NCBI GenBank assembly: GCA_016785225.1
Contig: JAFBJZ010000601.1
Location: forward strand, 372,001 to 436,000
DNA length: 64,000 bases
Reading direction: 5' to 3'
Origin: Psettodes erumei
Lineage: Eukaryota > Chordata > Actinopteri > Pleuronectiformes > Psettodidae
A program made the translations under genes and the position numbers. A model generated the notes under the pieces. That model saw only the letters and a program-made list of their open reading frames with translations, did no database searches and was not told where the DNA came from. Shown piece after piece: positions 1-14,300 of this stretch (its first letter is position 1; every line of letters starts with the position of its first letter).

Positions 1-1745
1 GCACATGACATTTTTTAGTGCAAAAAGTAAGGCAACAGATTAATAGATCATTATATCTGTAAAGACATCCACAAGTACTTCTAGGATGGATGTATTCCTC
101 CACTTTCCAATTCAGGTGATCACAGATCATCTGTGCAGTCACCAGCGATGCTTTCTTTCAGCTTCTTCGGTCTGTTGTTTGAAATTAGTCGTTCAGCACA
201 GTTTTGTAGTTATAGTATAGTTAAAGTTTACAGTCCAAATAATTTGGGCTATTTATTGCATCCTCTGTATTTCTGATTGTATTTTGATTTCATTTCTCCT
301 TCACACTCACATATAATGTTCTACATACATAAGAAAACACATTTAGAGGGAGAAAATAACACACAACAGTATATCACATTAAACATTATGAATAAGCAGC
401 TGCAGTTGCAGCATTCTGATCCGATGTCCGGGTGCCTCAGGAATAATGGAGCGTGTGCTGCCACTGTCTCATGATACTGCAGTCATTCTACTGACAAAAA
501 TTGCTCCAACTTTTTTCTTCAATGCAGCACCAAGTTTTTGTGTAGCTCTGGTAGCTAAAAACTTGGCAGAAACCCCCTAAGTAAACAAGTATGTACCACA
601 AGTTTACACTTGATTGCACGTCCATCCATTTTCATGAAAATGGAGCCAACTGTGTTTTGTATCACTGAATCCTTGACCTTTCTGTTGCAGGAACGCCTTT
701 TCCCTCCATTAAAGTCATGTCTGTTCAGCAGTCATCCTTTAATACAAAAAAGAAAAAACATTCCCAGAGGAGGTTTGTCTTTCTCCAGTGCTTTTAAAAC
801 CCTTCTGAAAATCCAATAGGTGCTGTAATGTTGCATTGTAGCTGTAATATTAAGTTTCAGGTGCTTGGCAAAGTGGCTTTATTTCAGCGTCGGGGCTTCA
901 TGGCAGCTAACTGGCAGGTAGATAAACTTCATGTTGCCCAGGGGAGCGTGGTGATGATGAGCTAAACAAACAGGCTAACAGTGCCACAGTCGCTGGAGTC
1001 ACGAGTCTGCTGAACACAGTATGTTATTTACGCATGGTGAGGGGGGAGAAAGGAGGTGTGAGGTAGGGAAGGAGAGGAAGGGTGACGATGGAGGAGAAGA
1101 GAGAGGAGAAAATGGAGGGAGGAGGTGGAGGTCTGAGAGGAGCCCTGTCAGGCCGGCTCAGCTGTGTCTTAGCTAATGGGTAAAATGGCTACTCTGCTGA
1201 CCGTCCTCTGAGTGTTGCGATAGACACTTCACTGTTGCAGGGTCACTTCCCTTTACCCAGAGGCAACTTAAATAAATATCTCATGTCCTGACAGATGTAA
1301 GGTCAGCCATAGGTTTATGTATAACAGCTGTAAATGACGCAATTATGTTACAGCATTATAACAGTAGAGAAGTGTACCTGCCTCAGTCAAACTGGTGGAT
1401 ATAAACAGGCAATGGTGACAGTGTCATTTGAAGAGCACAATGCTATGTGCTGCGGGAGGCAATAAACTGGGAAAATGATATCATATCTTATATGTGATGT
1501 ACAGAACTGCACTTTTATTTACATCATGACGACAGAACATCCATATGTATAGGTCTGGAGATGTGCTGTGCATCTCTGTTTGTATGTGTGTGTGTTGATT
1601 TAATACCACCGCCAGGGACTGAGCTTTGATTTAAGTCTGTCCTCATGGCGACCACCGCAGTAGGCACTTTCTTGATCATGTGAGGAGATGGCATCCTTCA
1701 GATTTATATATCAAGCCCACCCACCTCCTGGACACAGATACAGAT

Positions 1746-1746
<1 letters not shown>

Positions 1747-1780
<34 letters not shown>
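1747..1780. repeat. (CA)17 microsatellite
   Basis: Seventeen uninterrupted CA units. A complementary (TG)10 tract follows at 1862-1882, only 81 nt away. Confidence 0.98.
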
Positions 1781-1782
<2 letters not shown>

Positions 1783-1861
1783 GTGGATAGATTCAGTATA
1801 TGTGCACACAAAGACAGAAATGGAGACAGACAGACAGGATACAGTCGTATGTATGTATGCA

Positions 1862-1882
1862 TGTGTGTGTGTGTGTGTGTGT
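1862..1882. repeat. (TG)10 microsatellite
   Basis: Ten TG units, complementary to the CA tract at 1747-1780, so that an intronic transcript could pair the two. Confidence 0.95.
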
Positions 1883-2712
1883 CCATTACCTTTGCTCTGT
1901 CAACAGTAAAACACAGCTGAAGCATATTTCCACTGAGAGAGGGGCAGCAATATGTTGTGGACCAATGCTGTAGCACAGATAAGATCCACGCTACTGCAGC
2001 CCACAATCTGATCCTGCCGCTGTGCCACAGGGCAAAATCCAATTTCCTCCACACTGCGAAAAAAAAAAAGCATAACAAGGAAAAACATTTTTTTTTTAAT
2101 CAATGATAAATGCTTTGCAGGAGATGAATATTTATCTTTTGCATATTTCAGTAGGACAAAGTGTAGCAGCTAATACATTGTTTGTGCTCGCAGTAGGTTT
2201 TTGGCAGAGTAATTGTATGATAAGGCCTGGCACGTCTTTAACCTGAGCTTTTGTGTCTCCCTGGCCTTCCTCCACCAGACCATGTTTGCCTTCTCACAAC
2301 ATGACATTTGGAGCGCAAATTGTCTGGCCTTTCAGAAGGCTGGACTGTCGAGCTCATACTGACAAGACAGACAAAACAGTTTCTCAGATAACTGCTTCAT
2401 CCTCAATTATTAGACTTCTTTCAACTGAATGTTCCCAGCTCTGTGTATGTCTGTCATCTCCTGGTGATAAGCAAGCAGGCCCACAGTGCACCTACAGCTC
2501 TGCTGCTGATTTACTACACGACTTTGTCACTATATCACTCAGGGTGGGGAGAAGCACTTGATCACAGGTCACCATGAGACTATCAAACCAAAACATCAGG
2601 ACACACTGAGGTAAAACTGACTGTTTGCTAAACCCCTCCTCTGTATAGTGATCGTCCAATCATAGATCAGTAGGCTGACCAATCTTTTGATTTTTAATTT
2701 CACACTGAAGCA

Positions 2713-2789
2713 ATATACACCCATCAGCCACAATATTATTAAAGGTATGGTAAGTGTAGGTTTTAATGTTGTGGTTGATAAGCGTATTT
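2713..2789. mobile_element. Pair of terminal inverted repeats without interior (MITE-like remnant)
   Basis: The left end reads ATACACCCATCAGCCACAAT and the reverse complement of the right end reads ATACGCTTATCAACCACAAC, continuing into ATTAAA on both sides. The two arms of about 29 nt enclose fewer than 20 nt. The arms resemble the ends of a widespread teleost DNA transposon repeat (the ATCAGCCACAACATTAAAACC type, probably Tc1/mariner-like); that family assignment is from memory. Confidence 0.65.
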
Positions 2790-4479
2790 TTCACTTTGTT
2801 CACCATGAACCCTTGGACAGTAATTAAAACCACAAAAATCCTTAAAAAAAATTTACTGATGGTTCAGAACAAACCCTCTCAAAAGGAAACTTTAAAAAGT
2901 TAGCAGCAGAGGGGCATGCAGCTTGCTGTGATAAATGCTCTCATGACCTCAGCTCACAAAATCCACACTGGCCAGCTCGAAATGACAAGCTGCCTTCTGT
3001 CCCTCTGTCTGAAATCACGGATGCGATATTTCCAAATTTGCTAAGAATGTAAACAGGTAGCTACCACTTTATCTGTTTTTCATTAACTGAAGGGCTCAGC
3101 AAAAATGTCAACAGTTGTGTGTATTTGTGATAAAGACAGTCTCAGGAAGAGTATGTTGTGGTCAGCGTGAAGTTCATTTTATTTTTCTTTTATGCGTTAG
3201 TCACTATAGATGTGAAACTCTGTAAGCCATCTTCTCCACAAATAATTTCACGCAATTTACAAAGGAGAGTGTACAGACATGCTGATGCACTGTGGCTGGA
3301 TCTCTCTCGAGGATGCAACCAAAGTGCATCAAGCATGCAGCAGGGAGAGGCAGTGCTACAGTCGCACCATCTGTATGTAATCCTCTGTTGATTAGCATGT
3401 AGCGCCACAGTATTTCTCAGCTAGCCAGCTCGTCTTGTTGCCCCCAGAGTCTTAATCCCTCCTCCGCCTGTTGTGTTTCTGCTCCACTGGGGACCAATTG
3501 CGCCAATTCCACTCATTGAGCTTGATAATTAGTGACAATTGTAAAAGTAATTTACAAACTCAAGCAATGCCATTGAGCAAATGGTGCCAATTAACTAGAG
3601 ATGCTAATGTGTGCAGAAATGCGGAAAAGCAGCATCCGACCTCCATTACAGCGAGAGGAGGAGGGCCAGGAAGCTGTCCTCTTCGTGTTAAAGAGAATTG
3701 TCCAGGGATGAAGAGGGGTGGTGATGCACATGGTTGCAATGAGCTTGTCACCATGTTGTTGATTATTCCCACTATACAAGTACAGGTATCGTGACCAGGA
3801 CAACAATATTTTAATTTACATTCAGGAATATTAGCTGATGGCCTTTTTTTTACAGCCACAGGCAGTGCAACAGTATGTTTCAACATTATCAGCATGACAG
3901 CAACTCAACAACTCAAGCTAGGCTTTTTGTAAACATGCACCCTTTCTGAAAAAATACACGCTATCTTGGAAGACTACACCCTATCTGGGAAAAGCCCATA
4001 CTATCATATCAGATGAAATTAAACAGCTGTAGGCCCAAGAAAAGAGCATCAAAATGAGTCCACTAAGATGATGCACATTACCCCAAATGGTTGCTTGTGG
4101 TTGAAAATCTTCCCTCCACACACAAGATGATTTATGGAATGTGCACTTTTTTTTTTATCTTGAACTAATTTGTATTTGCAGCCTGCAGGTCCTCTCCTTT
4201 ATTTAATCAAGCAAAATACCCTAGACAGGGTCACCCTTTTACCAATAGACATGTTTTAAGACTCCAGCGGGATGTCCTGAACTGAAGTAAATTAATGCTA
4301 ATAAAAAAAACCCTGAATAAGTTAAAGCCACTGTGTGCAGACTTTGTATGTGCTTATACAATCTTTATCATTGGTAGCACCTTAGAGTAGCACCATCCTT
4401 TGCTGTTTACTAGAGCACATGAGAGTGCCATTCTGCTTAGCCCACCCCCTTCTTCAAAATAACTCTATTATCTCTGTAT

Positions 4480-4980
4480 ACTGTATCTCTACAACTATTT
4501 GATGGATTGAGATGATATTTGGCACAGACATTCATGATTCATGACATTCATGATGCTCAGGGGATGAATCCTAATGACTTTGGTGATCCCCTGACTTTTT
4601 ATCCAACGCCACCCACAGGCCGAAGTTTCCACATATCCAGACAAAGTTGTCAATGTGCTTGATGGATTAGCACACATTTTGGTGCAGACACTCATAATCC
4701 CCAGAACATGAATCGCTCTGTCTTTGATGATCATCCATCTTTTTCCCAGTGTCACATGTGTGACAACTATTGGTCTGATTGCCATAAAATTTGGTACAGA
4801 CATTCATTTCCCCTTCAGGACACACTGTAATAACAGTTGCAGTCTCTTAGTTGTTTAATTGTTAGCATGCCAAAAGGCTAAATTAAGTTGGAAAACATGG
4901 TAAACATTATGCCTACTGAGCAGAAGCATTTTAAGCATCAACACTGGCAGCATGTTAGCTTGCTGTCTGCTGGTTACTGT
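4480..4980 (+). repeat. Dispersed percomorph repeat, copy 1
   Basis: It has the phrases TTTGATGGATTGAGATGATA, AGGGGATGAATCCTAATGAC and TTTGGTGATCCCCTGACTTT, and ends in a stretch rich in GTTAGCATG. The same phrases recur, diverged, at 10808-11370 and on the minus strand at 35325-35500. The family is very common in perch-like fish introns; I do not give it a name. It has no coding capacity. Confidence 0.75.
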
Positions 4981-7900
4981 AACTGCCATTTTTCTCCATG
5001 CAAATAATCCCTGCCTCTGTCCCTGCCCTATTTTTCCCTTGGCTCTCTGGGATTTCAACTGACAGCCTTTCATGCACAAACTTGCCTGTGTACCTTGGTG
5101 GCCCTTTGGTTTCAGAATACGCTTCTCTTCTTTCTGTGAATCAATAGATCTACAAAGCTGCTGGCATGTGGAGTATATACTGTAGATGACGTGGACAGAT
5201 CAAAATTTGGTTTTATGTGTTTTAGCAAAGAGAATGTCTCAAAGAAGCTTGTTATTTAAAGTCAAGGCCCTGCTGTCTCATTATGAGTAGTGTAATTGTT
5301 GCTCAGTTCAGTGCTTCGAGCTTTCCCAGACCTGAGAAAGAATCAGTAATGGGACTAATCCACTGTAAGCAGGAGGGAGCCTCCTGGTTAATGGTACAGT
5401 TTGCCCTTTGTAGAAACCTTCTTCCCTCCATTTCCCCCCCTTCTCCGGGATAAAAAAAAGCAGGAGGTGTATTCCCATTCTGTCACTCACTTTCACTCTG
5501 CCTCCCAGGCCTCAGCCTCTATCAGTGTAAACAGGGAAAGCAGTGTTTGGTGTTTTTTTTCCAGTCTAAAAACCTCCTTTTGGTGTCTCTTTGATCCCAG
5601 GCACTGGAATAGTAATTGCTATCACTTATGAAACAAAATGACAAGCACTGCCAACAGCTTAGCAATGCAAATACAACAGAGGAGAGAACAGAGTACTGGG
5701 GATAGAGGTCTATGAAGAAGAACTGACGCAGTCAGCATGGGCAGTGTGGAGGTCCTGAGTATGCAACTCAGACACTTCTGATTGATTTTGGAAGGGCCAG
5801 ATGATTTATGTAAAATGGATGTTTCATTTTTCTTTGTTTTCATCCACTAAACCAAGTTGTTGGTTTTTAAGTCATTGCTGTTTTGCTCAGTCTAAGGTTT
5901 TTCCAGTTTTTACTAAAATTCATCGGTCAGGTGAATAACCTGAAATGGTACAAATCTACACTGTAAGATGAACTTTGCAGTCAACAAGTTAGAAAGAAAA
6001 CAGGCCTTTTTCAGTTAATTGGGTTAGTTTACAGCTTTCCTACAGCAGGGAAAGTGCTTGAAGCCTGAGGGTTCATGCAGTTCCTGCACGTGTTAATGAA
6101 TTTGAATCATATGCACACCCTATGATGCTTTATTAAGACAATACTGTACTGCAGGAAGTAGCAATGTATGTTGTTATGATAACAGTGAGAAAAAGGCTAG
6201 TTTGGTCAGGGCTTCAAAATACAGCAGGATAGTGACCAAAAACATCTGAAGAACAGATCCAGATGGTGACCGAACTCGACCACATGGAGCCGGTCTGGGA
6301 TGAACTGGACAGAAGGTGAAAGCAAAGCAAACTGCAAGTGCAACACATTTGAATACTGAATGACGTTGAATGACTGTAGTGTTGGATCATTCAGAAATTT
6401 AGATTAAATTTAGTTCAACAAGACTGCATGATTTTTTTAAATGGTCTATGCTTTAATATCAGAGCACACTGAGATATTACATCATGTAAGATAACTACAT
6501 GTGTACCTCTGCGCATACTCCATTTAAGCATCCACTCTCAAACTTTTGTATCTGTATTTTGGAATAACAATAGAGTGAGAGACAAGCATGGCACTGCGCC
6601 TACGAGTGAACCTTGAAAGTTTCATTATTAAAAGAAACCCTTCCCGAAGAGTAGAGAGCCAGCCCCGCTGAGAGCTCAAGTCTGGCCTCTCTGGCTTACA
6701 TAAAGTGGACGCAACCAGAGCAGTGATGGCTGGATGCTGGTGATTCAAACAGCATACAGAAGGAGAGAAATGAAGGAACTGGATGGCTCCTCTTAACTCT
6801 TTAAAGCTGTAGCAGTGGATAAGCCTCTGGTGTTATTCACAAGCTCCCTCTGACATCTTCTGTTGATGTTTATTTAAATGGCGCTCAGATCGGTGTGGAA
6901 ATCGTCCCGTTGCGAATGCACTGCAGGACACAAAACAGCTGGGCTCTGGAAGGGAAACAGAGAAAGGGGCAGAGAGATAGGAACGTTTCTGAAACGAACA
7001 GTGGAAGAAAAAGGAGAGAGGCAACTTGAGGGTTTTATGTAAAGGAAGGGATTTGTGTGGAATGTATTTTGTGTAATGAGATGCCCCAATTCTGCTCTTT
7101 GAAATAGCGTTACCTGGAGCTGGAAAATAAAAATCTCTGCTTTTGCCTGTCCCCCACGGAGCCGGTTGTTCTCAGCTTACAGCGGGCCTGTCCTCCATTT
7201 CAGGAAAACACTCCAGCACTGTGTTTTCTCAGGTTTAGTCGTCGGGCTGGTCGTCAGAAGAGGGTGTCATTTCAGCGCCCCTGCTGGGAGATTGCTCTTT
7301 CTTCTAGGTCATTCTGACACATACCGTTAATAATGGAGCTTTCTTTTCATAGCACTCACAAACACAGCCAGCGACCCTATTGGCCATCAACAGAAATGTC
7401 CATTCACTGAAAAAACTGCTGCCTTCTGCTGTATTTCTTGGTGTATTTGTCCAGGCTGAGTGTGGATTGTTGCCTCTGTGTGGAGTGTGTTGGACACCCA
7501 TTTTGCTCTTACAACATGGGAACACTGTTTTCTCAGTGTGATGAGCATCATTTGACAGTCCCCTGTCTCAGCATCCTCAGCATCCAAGCCCATTTACAGC
7601 CAGCTCATTCACTTTATTGCTGATAGCTGATGGCAGCACTTTGAAGTGTTTGCTAAGGGAGGGCGGGTGGAAGGCGGTGGGGGTTGTGGGGGCAGGGGGA
7701 GTTTAATTGGCAGCATTAACTGGTTTGCCTCTCTTCCTCTTTCGCAGTGCCCCCCAGTCACAGTGAGTCGAATCAGGCGACCTACATTTTACTTTTGCTT
7801 TTTACGCCCCAATCTTGAATCTGTGCTACCAGTCTCCCCCGTGTCTTTCTTAGGTTTCTTTGAATAATCCCAGTTCATCTCCACCACCTCCTCTCAAAAT

Positions 7901-9891
7901 GAGTTTTAGTTTTTGGAATTGTGTTAGAAAAAAAGACAATGGCACACCCTCAAGGTGGAGTCCACAGTCCTCTGTGTTTACATTGTGTTCACAAGGACTA
8001 CAGAGAAAGTTAAATTTAACAACTTTATCCGTTTGCACATGACACTGATTGACAGCCTACTGTGGGTAATGATGTGTTCTGTTTCACAACATGTCGCCCA
8101 CAGCAGTCGCCCTTGGAGGAGTTTTGATGTTTGTTTTGTTTGAAATGCCTATACACTCTTGCATATCCAGCATTACAACTCCTGCAGTATGTTTTGGCTG
8201 ACTGAAGCATTCATGTGGAGAAAGACAGTCAAATCAATCATTTCAAAGGGTCTGAAAGTTTTGGGGAACAAACTATTGATCGGTCCCAAAATTTTTACAA
8301 CTTTTTCATCTTTCAGGTAATTTTTAATACATCTTTTGTGTTTTTTGCTGCTTCAATTTCTGCTCCATGTGCACCTTTCGGTGCCTTCTAACAGCATAGA
8401 AAATGATGAACATTAAAAGAAGCTAGCGAAGAACCACATTCTTACTCCTAATTTTGACAGCTACGTGGTATATTTGTGAGGCATTATGCAATGTGGAACT
8501 GTGGAGTCCATTCACCGAGCATAGTAGTAGTACAGTGCTCAGGTTCAAATGAAGGGGGGCTGATGTTACAGCTAACCTTGGCTATGTGCCCTGCATGGCT
8601 GCCCCTGTAAGCCATCAGTCTGCAGGGAGTCTGACTGAAATATTAAAGGGCCTGTCTGCTTGCCCGCTCTAACACCACAGCACTGAGCAACCTGAGTGCA
8701 GTATATGTCATAGGTACAGGACATATGTAATGGATGAAGACCAAGGTGAAACAGGAAGACTGGAAGACTGTTCTCAGTTTAATTGACACTCATATTACCA
8801 TCAGTCCTTTGATATATTTATCCATCTGTCTATACATTCATGACCTGCCTGCAGTTCATTATATTTGTTGCTGGTGGAGGACATAACTGAACTGGTATAA
8901 ATACATCCTGTCATTATGAAAGGGATGCCCTTGCAGTGAAAAGAAGACAGAAGTCTCCCTGAGGTAGATGAGCCTAACAGCATGCTGTAATTTTGCGCTC
9001 TTGTTTTGATCAGGCAGCTGCAGGCATCCAGGTTTACGTATGTAGTGGTTTATAGGTGGCCCGTAGTACAAAAGCCAATTCAGATTTATGGTTTTGAACA
9101 CCCAACACAACAGTAATCCTGCGGCTTGTGATTTATGCCCAATTCCAGGGTTGAGTGCCACAGAAGGCGGTGTGCCCTTTCGGTAGCAAGGTGGAAAATG
9201 AGAGTGTGATTGTTGGGTTTGGAGGACATGCATGTTCAGGAATTTACATCCCATCATTAAATGTCTATTTATGTTCACATATTTAGTAACCATAACATGG
9301 GATGGACCGTGTGCATAAAGAGCACAGACACTGTAGACCAGGATCCATACCAAGTCACACCGGATCAGGCTTGTTCATGTTTACAAAGTAACCCACCAGG
9401 AATGTGCTGTGACCTGCATTGTTTTCCTGTAGCCCTCTGCATCGGCAACCCAACATTTCTTTTAGTCTGGCCTGATTCAAATAAATGAGAAAATACCATA
9501 TACCTTACTTAACAATGTTTCCTTGTTGTATAGATAGAAAAGGTAACCCAAGCAGCTTTACATTCTTTCCAAATGTATTTGCTGTTGCATATTGGTAGTA
9601 CAGTATGGCTTAATCGGGTTGGTTACAAGGTATTTCAGTCAATCACTTGGGTATTCTGTAAGGGATTAATACATTGTCTAAAAATTAAGCTTTTAGGGTC
9701 AGTCTCCAATGGCACAGCTGTTTTACACTCCAGGTTCTTTGTGTTGCGCTCTCTCCATCACAGCAGTCACAGAGCAGAGCAGAGATGATGCCCAGTATGT
9801 GTGCAATAGATGGCATTATGTAGTGGAGTGTGAAGGTTGATTTGCATTGATGTGTCTCAGTTAGATATGTAATTAGAATTAGATCCCCCCC

Positions 9892-9914
9892 CACACACAC
9901 ACACACACACACAC
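9892..9914. repeat. (CA)11 microsatellite
   Basis: Pure CA units following a run of C, continuing into a short CACT repeat. Confidence 0.95.
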
Positions 9915-10807
9915 TCACTCACTTCCCTGCCTCCTCTACTTCCTCCTTCTCTCCCACTTCCACCTCCTGGGCTAACAAATCTGTTTGGGCCTTAACCCTC
10001 CAATGAAGGGAGGCAGTTGTGAAAAAACAGAGGCAGAAATCAAGACCCCTGGGGCTCCAAACAAGAAAGAGGCAGGGGCAGACAGAGACAATGGAGAGAG
10101 ATGAAATAAATGATGGGAGTCTTTCTTTTAAAAACTGCTTTTAAATTATGATGATGCAGCAGTTGCTCGAGTAAAACATGCTGATAGAGGAATTTAGGTT
10201 TTGAACAGTTGCTGTTGCTGTCATTCAGGAGGTATTTCATTCTGTAATTATCAGCAAGAACACTTTAGCAACATTTTCCACATCCTGAAAACAAAGGCCA
10301 CCAAAGGGAAATAAATTTATCAGGGCAATGGTGGACAGAAAACAAAGGAAAACGAGAGTATGAAAGAGAGGAAAGGAGAGAACCGTGGAAGGAAAAAAAG
10401 GAGAACATTAGCATTAATACCTTATAAGTTTAGACCCCACAGTGGGTCACCAATTTAACTGTAAGTGTGTGTTTGTACATAACTGGTCCTGAATGAATGC
10501 TTATGAAATGGAACCTGAATACACCCAATTGTAGAACATGTGGTTAACAATGACCTCAGCATGCTACCTCCTTTTAATTTGAGTTTGAAGTGAAAAAACA
10601 CAAAGAATGCTTCCCTCTGTTACCTTAGCCAGTTCAGAAACCTGTGAAAAATCAATCTCTCTCAGAGAAGCTCTCAGCGGTTTATTCTAAACTTAAGCTG
10701 TTTCGGTCACTTTAACATTACAAGAGTCGAATGTTGGCACAGTGATTTGTCAGCCATGTGACATTTCCTCTGGTGTCATTATGAGGCTAACAATTTAAGT
10801 CTTAAGT

Positions 10808-11370
10808 CTGGACACCTATTGGGTGGATTACAATTGTTTCTTGTATTCATATCATGACTCCCATAGGATGAAACCTAAAGATTTTGGTGAATGCTGATGT
10901 TTTTTGTGTACCTAATTTTGTTTTTATTTTATGTTGCCCAATTGTTTTTGCAAAACTAAAGATATTCCCTTCAGCCAATGTGCTGATTAGTGCAAATTAC
11001 ACCTGCAATACATGATCATGCTTAATTCATTGGGAATCCAGTCCACCAACATTTATAAATGTCTTGACAACTACTGGATGGATTGCCAAGAAATTTTCAC
11101 AGATATGCATGGTCCCTAGAGTACAAAGCCTCTGTTGACCCCCTCATATTCTTGCAATGCTTGACAGCTGTTGGATGGATTTCCATAAAATGTGATACAT
11201 ATACTCAAGATCCCCAGTGGATCAATTTTAGACAATATTATGTTTTTAGACAAAAGTGTTAACATGCTAAACCTAGATAGGGAACAAGCTAAACGCTGCA
11301 TTCTAAACACTAGTATGTTAGCAGTGTCATGTTAGCATGCTGATGGTTGCATCTAGCTGAAAGCCAGAGG
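10808..11370 (+). repeat. Dispersed percomorph repeat, copy 2
   Basis: It contains GACAACTACTGGATGGATTG and, about 110 nt later, GACAGCTGTTGGATGGATTT, then GTTAGCATGCTGATGG near the end. The internal double occurrence of the GGATGGATT module is the same arrangement as in the copy at 4480. Confidence 0.75.
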
Positions 11371-14300
11371 TCCCTTGGTCTTGTTTTCCTGTGGTAGCCG
11401 TGCACATACAGTAAGGGTTACACAGTTCCTCATGTCCAAACAGATCTTCGCAGCGACACACTGGGTTGGGTCCTTGGGTTTTCAGCTACCTTTTTGCCTA
11501 CTCAGTTACACACGTCTATACTGTGAATCTGTGGGCAGTGAACTGTTCATGTCCATGTGCAGACTGTGAAAACATTTTTTTATTTTCTTGGGAGCACAAT
11601 GAAGTAGCTGTCTGTCTAGCCCAGTCGGCTATAAATATTTATAAACAGGGACTCTTTCAGGTTCAGTGGTGCCGTTCAACTCATTCATTTTGGTGATATA
11701 TAAATGGTTTGTTAAGTAAACCCTTGTCTGCATATTGCCTGAATTTACCACAATCAGTCCATGACTAATAACTTACCTCTGTGCTAACCCACCACCACTG
11801 AAACACGTGTTGCCTCCCAGTAGGATGGTGGGATGTATTAGCATGCAGAGACTTCACCCACATCACTGATGTGCACAATCATCAAGCCATTTTGTGGGCT
11901 GCAGTGGCTGAATGTGACTCCCAGCCTCCTTTGTGATTTACATGCAAGCTCTGCCAGATGCTCGACGTTGGGGAATCATTTCATATTCTAATGCCTTGAC
12001 AAGAAATATAGCCATTGAGTGTGCAGCCGCCACTGTGCATGTGTTTGTGTTGCATATGCTGTTGCCTTTACGGCTGAGTTTATGATGCAAACTAGCTTCC
12101 ATAACAATGCCACACAAGCCTTCCATTTGGCCCTCTCTGATTACATTGCCATGAGAGAAGAATGAAAGCCCTAACAGAGTGGTGACTTGCATGGCTCTGA
12201 ATATCTTCTCAGATTGCCGTATGTTTTGTTTTCAATTTGTGTTTGGACACATAACAGGTAATAAAATGTAGCTCCCAGTTTTGGTAGAGATCTTTACTCT
12301 GTCGTAGTCATAAATCAAGGAATAGACCCGGGACAGCTCGGCGGTTGGATGATGTCATTTTCCATCACTTTTCAGACTTGTGTAAAATTGCTCTGTCTGT
12401 CTTCAGGGAGCTTAAAGGGTAATGTCTTGTCAAAGATATAAAAGCTGATAGGGCACTGTAGGAACCAAGTCAGAATAACAATCTCCATGTTTTGTTTTAT
12501 TATCATTCTGAGCATCAACACCACAGATATACAGCAACACGAACTGTAATTGGTTCACTGCTGTGTCATTGCAGATAATGTTCGGCATGGTGTAGACACT
12601 TGATTTTAGAGGACATGCAATTGGCTTCAGATACAATGATAGATAGGTTTACAGCAGATTTCAAATGTGTGTTTATTTCCATCTCAACTCTGCCGTCCTT
12701 CTCCCCCAAGTGTTCGCCATCAAATACCACAATAAAGACAGAGCATCCTGAGCTGTGCATGGCGACTGTAAATTGTCGATAGCCCACATTGCAGAGGACC
12801 ATAAATATCAGGTGTCCTAGTGCTCAGTATTTGCCACCGTTAGTCACCATCAACTGGAGAGGAAACAGCATTGTATATTGTGAGAAATGGGGTGAGCGTG
12901 GGTTTGCCACCAGCTTGCGCGGCTTTGACATGTTCGCCATGCTCGTCTGTGAGTGGGAGGTTGAGTGAGCAGGTTGAGGCTATTTGTCAGAGAAGCTATT
13001 TACATGTCTTCTTCAGTGCAGCGAGGGGAGTTGTCATCTGGGCTTTGCACATAACCTCAAGGCTTCTTCACACGACAGTGGCATTTGGCAATTAACTGGC
13101 CTTTTTATAGCACTAATGCTACTCTCGCTGTGTAGATTTACACTGTAGCTGCCACTAAGCGAGCAGTCTCATAATGATTTCCGATAATTATTTGAGGTGA
13201 CTTACTGGTTTATTTGGTATCGAAAAGGACTTCAACTAAAGGTTAATATTTGGAAATGTTGGCCTACCATTTCTAAAACTAAGGCAAGAGGCTTCAGTTT
13301 AGAAGCTACAGTATAAGACATTAGTAGTTTACAATGGTAAGAAATCAGTATCTGACTACCTTTGATAGATTGATGAAACATGCTTAAAGCATTATGACAG
13401 GTGGTGATTATTTTTGTCCTGTTAACCTGTTGTTTTTTATTCGTCTAAGCACAATTTTTGCTTTATTTCACTGTTTTTGACTCCTCCCACGTCAGGATTT
13501 AATTCATTTCACAACCATTGTTAACTAGAATCGTGGGCCTCGCCTCAGTAAGTTATCCATCTTGTGTTCTCTTGTTCATTTTACATGTCCTCAAGTTAAT
13601 TCCGCTCCCAATTAACTACCTTTGAAAGAAATCTGTGTGATAATTACCACAAGGAGGTGGAACGGAAGCAATCACACTTTGCACAATTTATTCCCCACCA
13701 CAGGGAAAACCCTACAGAGTCACCCGCTGCCTTTTCTTTTTCTTTTTTCCTTTGTCCTAAGAATCACCTTCATCACTCACTTTTGTTGGTGGAGAAACAG
13801 CGACACAAACAATCAGGCAGCTTCACAGACAAACAATCCTGCTGGTTTTTAGTCTGGCCAGCTATATACATGTACACATAATTATTATAATAAAAACACT
13901 GTCAGCTAAGAAATAGAATAAATGGAATAAATGAGTAGGTGACACCAGAAAAAGCCAGAGGCTGTTGTTAAAAATAGCTACCGCAGGGAACCAGGAGAAA
14001 TAAGAAACAGATGTACTAGTAACGTCCAATGTCGCTATTCATTTGAATAGTACATAAACAAGGACACATGTCACTGGTTCACGGCACCCAAAATCAGACC
14101 TGGCAGCAGAAATACACCTGTAGTCCAACCTGTGTCATTATTTAAATAAAGGATACTAATATGGTTTAGTTAAAAAAAAAAAACAGCCACAAAGTGACTT
14201 GCTTAAGCTGTTGTTTTGATTAAACAGAAATAAACAGCTGTATTTGTTGGAGGCTATTGTCAGTTGAGGATTAATACATAGTTGGTGCTCTGCTGAGTAT

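Noticed and set aside
1704..2078. 124-codon open frame on the minus strand
   Set aside because: A large part is translated (CA)n/(TG)n microsatellite; no protein similarity.
8859..9353. 164-codon open frame on the minus strand
   Set aside because: Length is possible by chance in 64 kb; no recognisable domain, no flanking gene structure.
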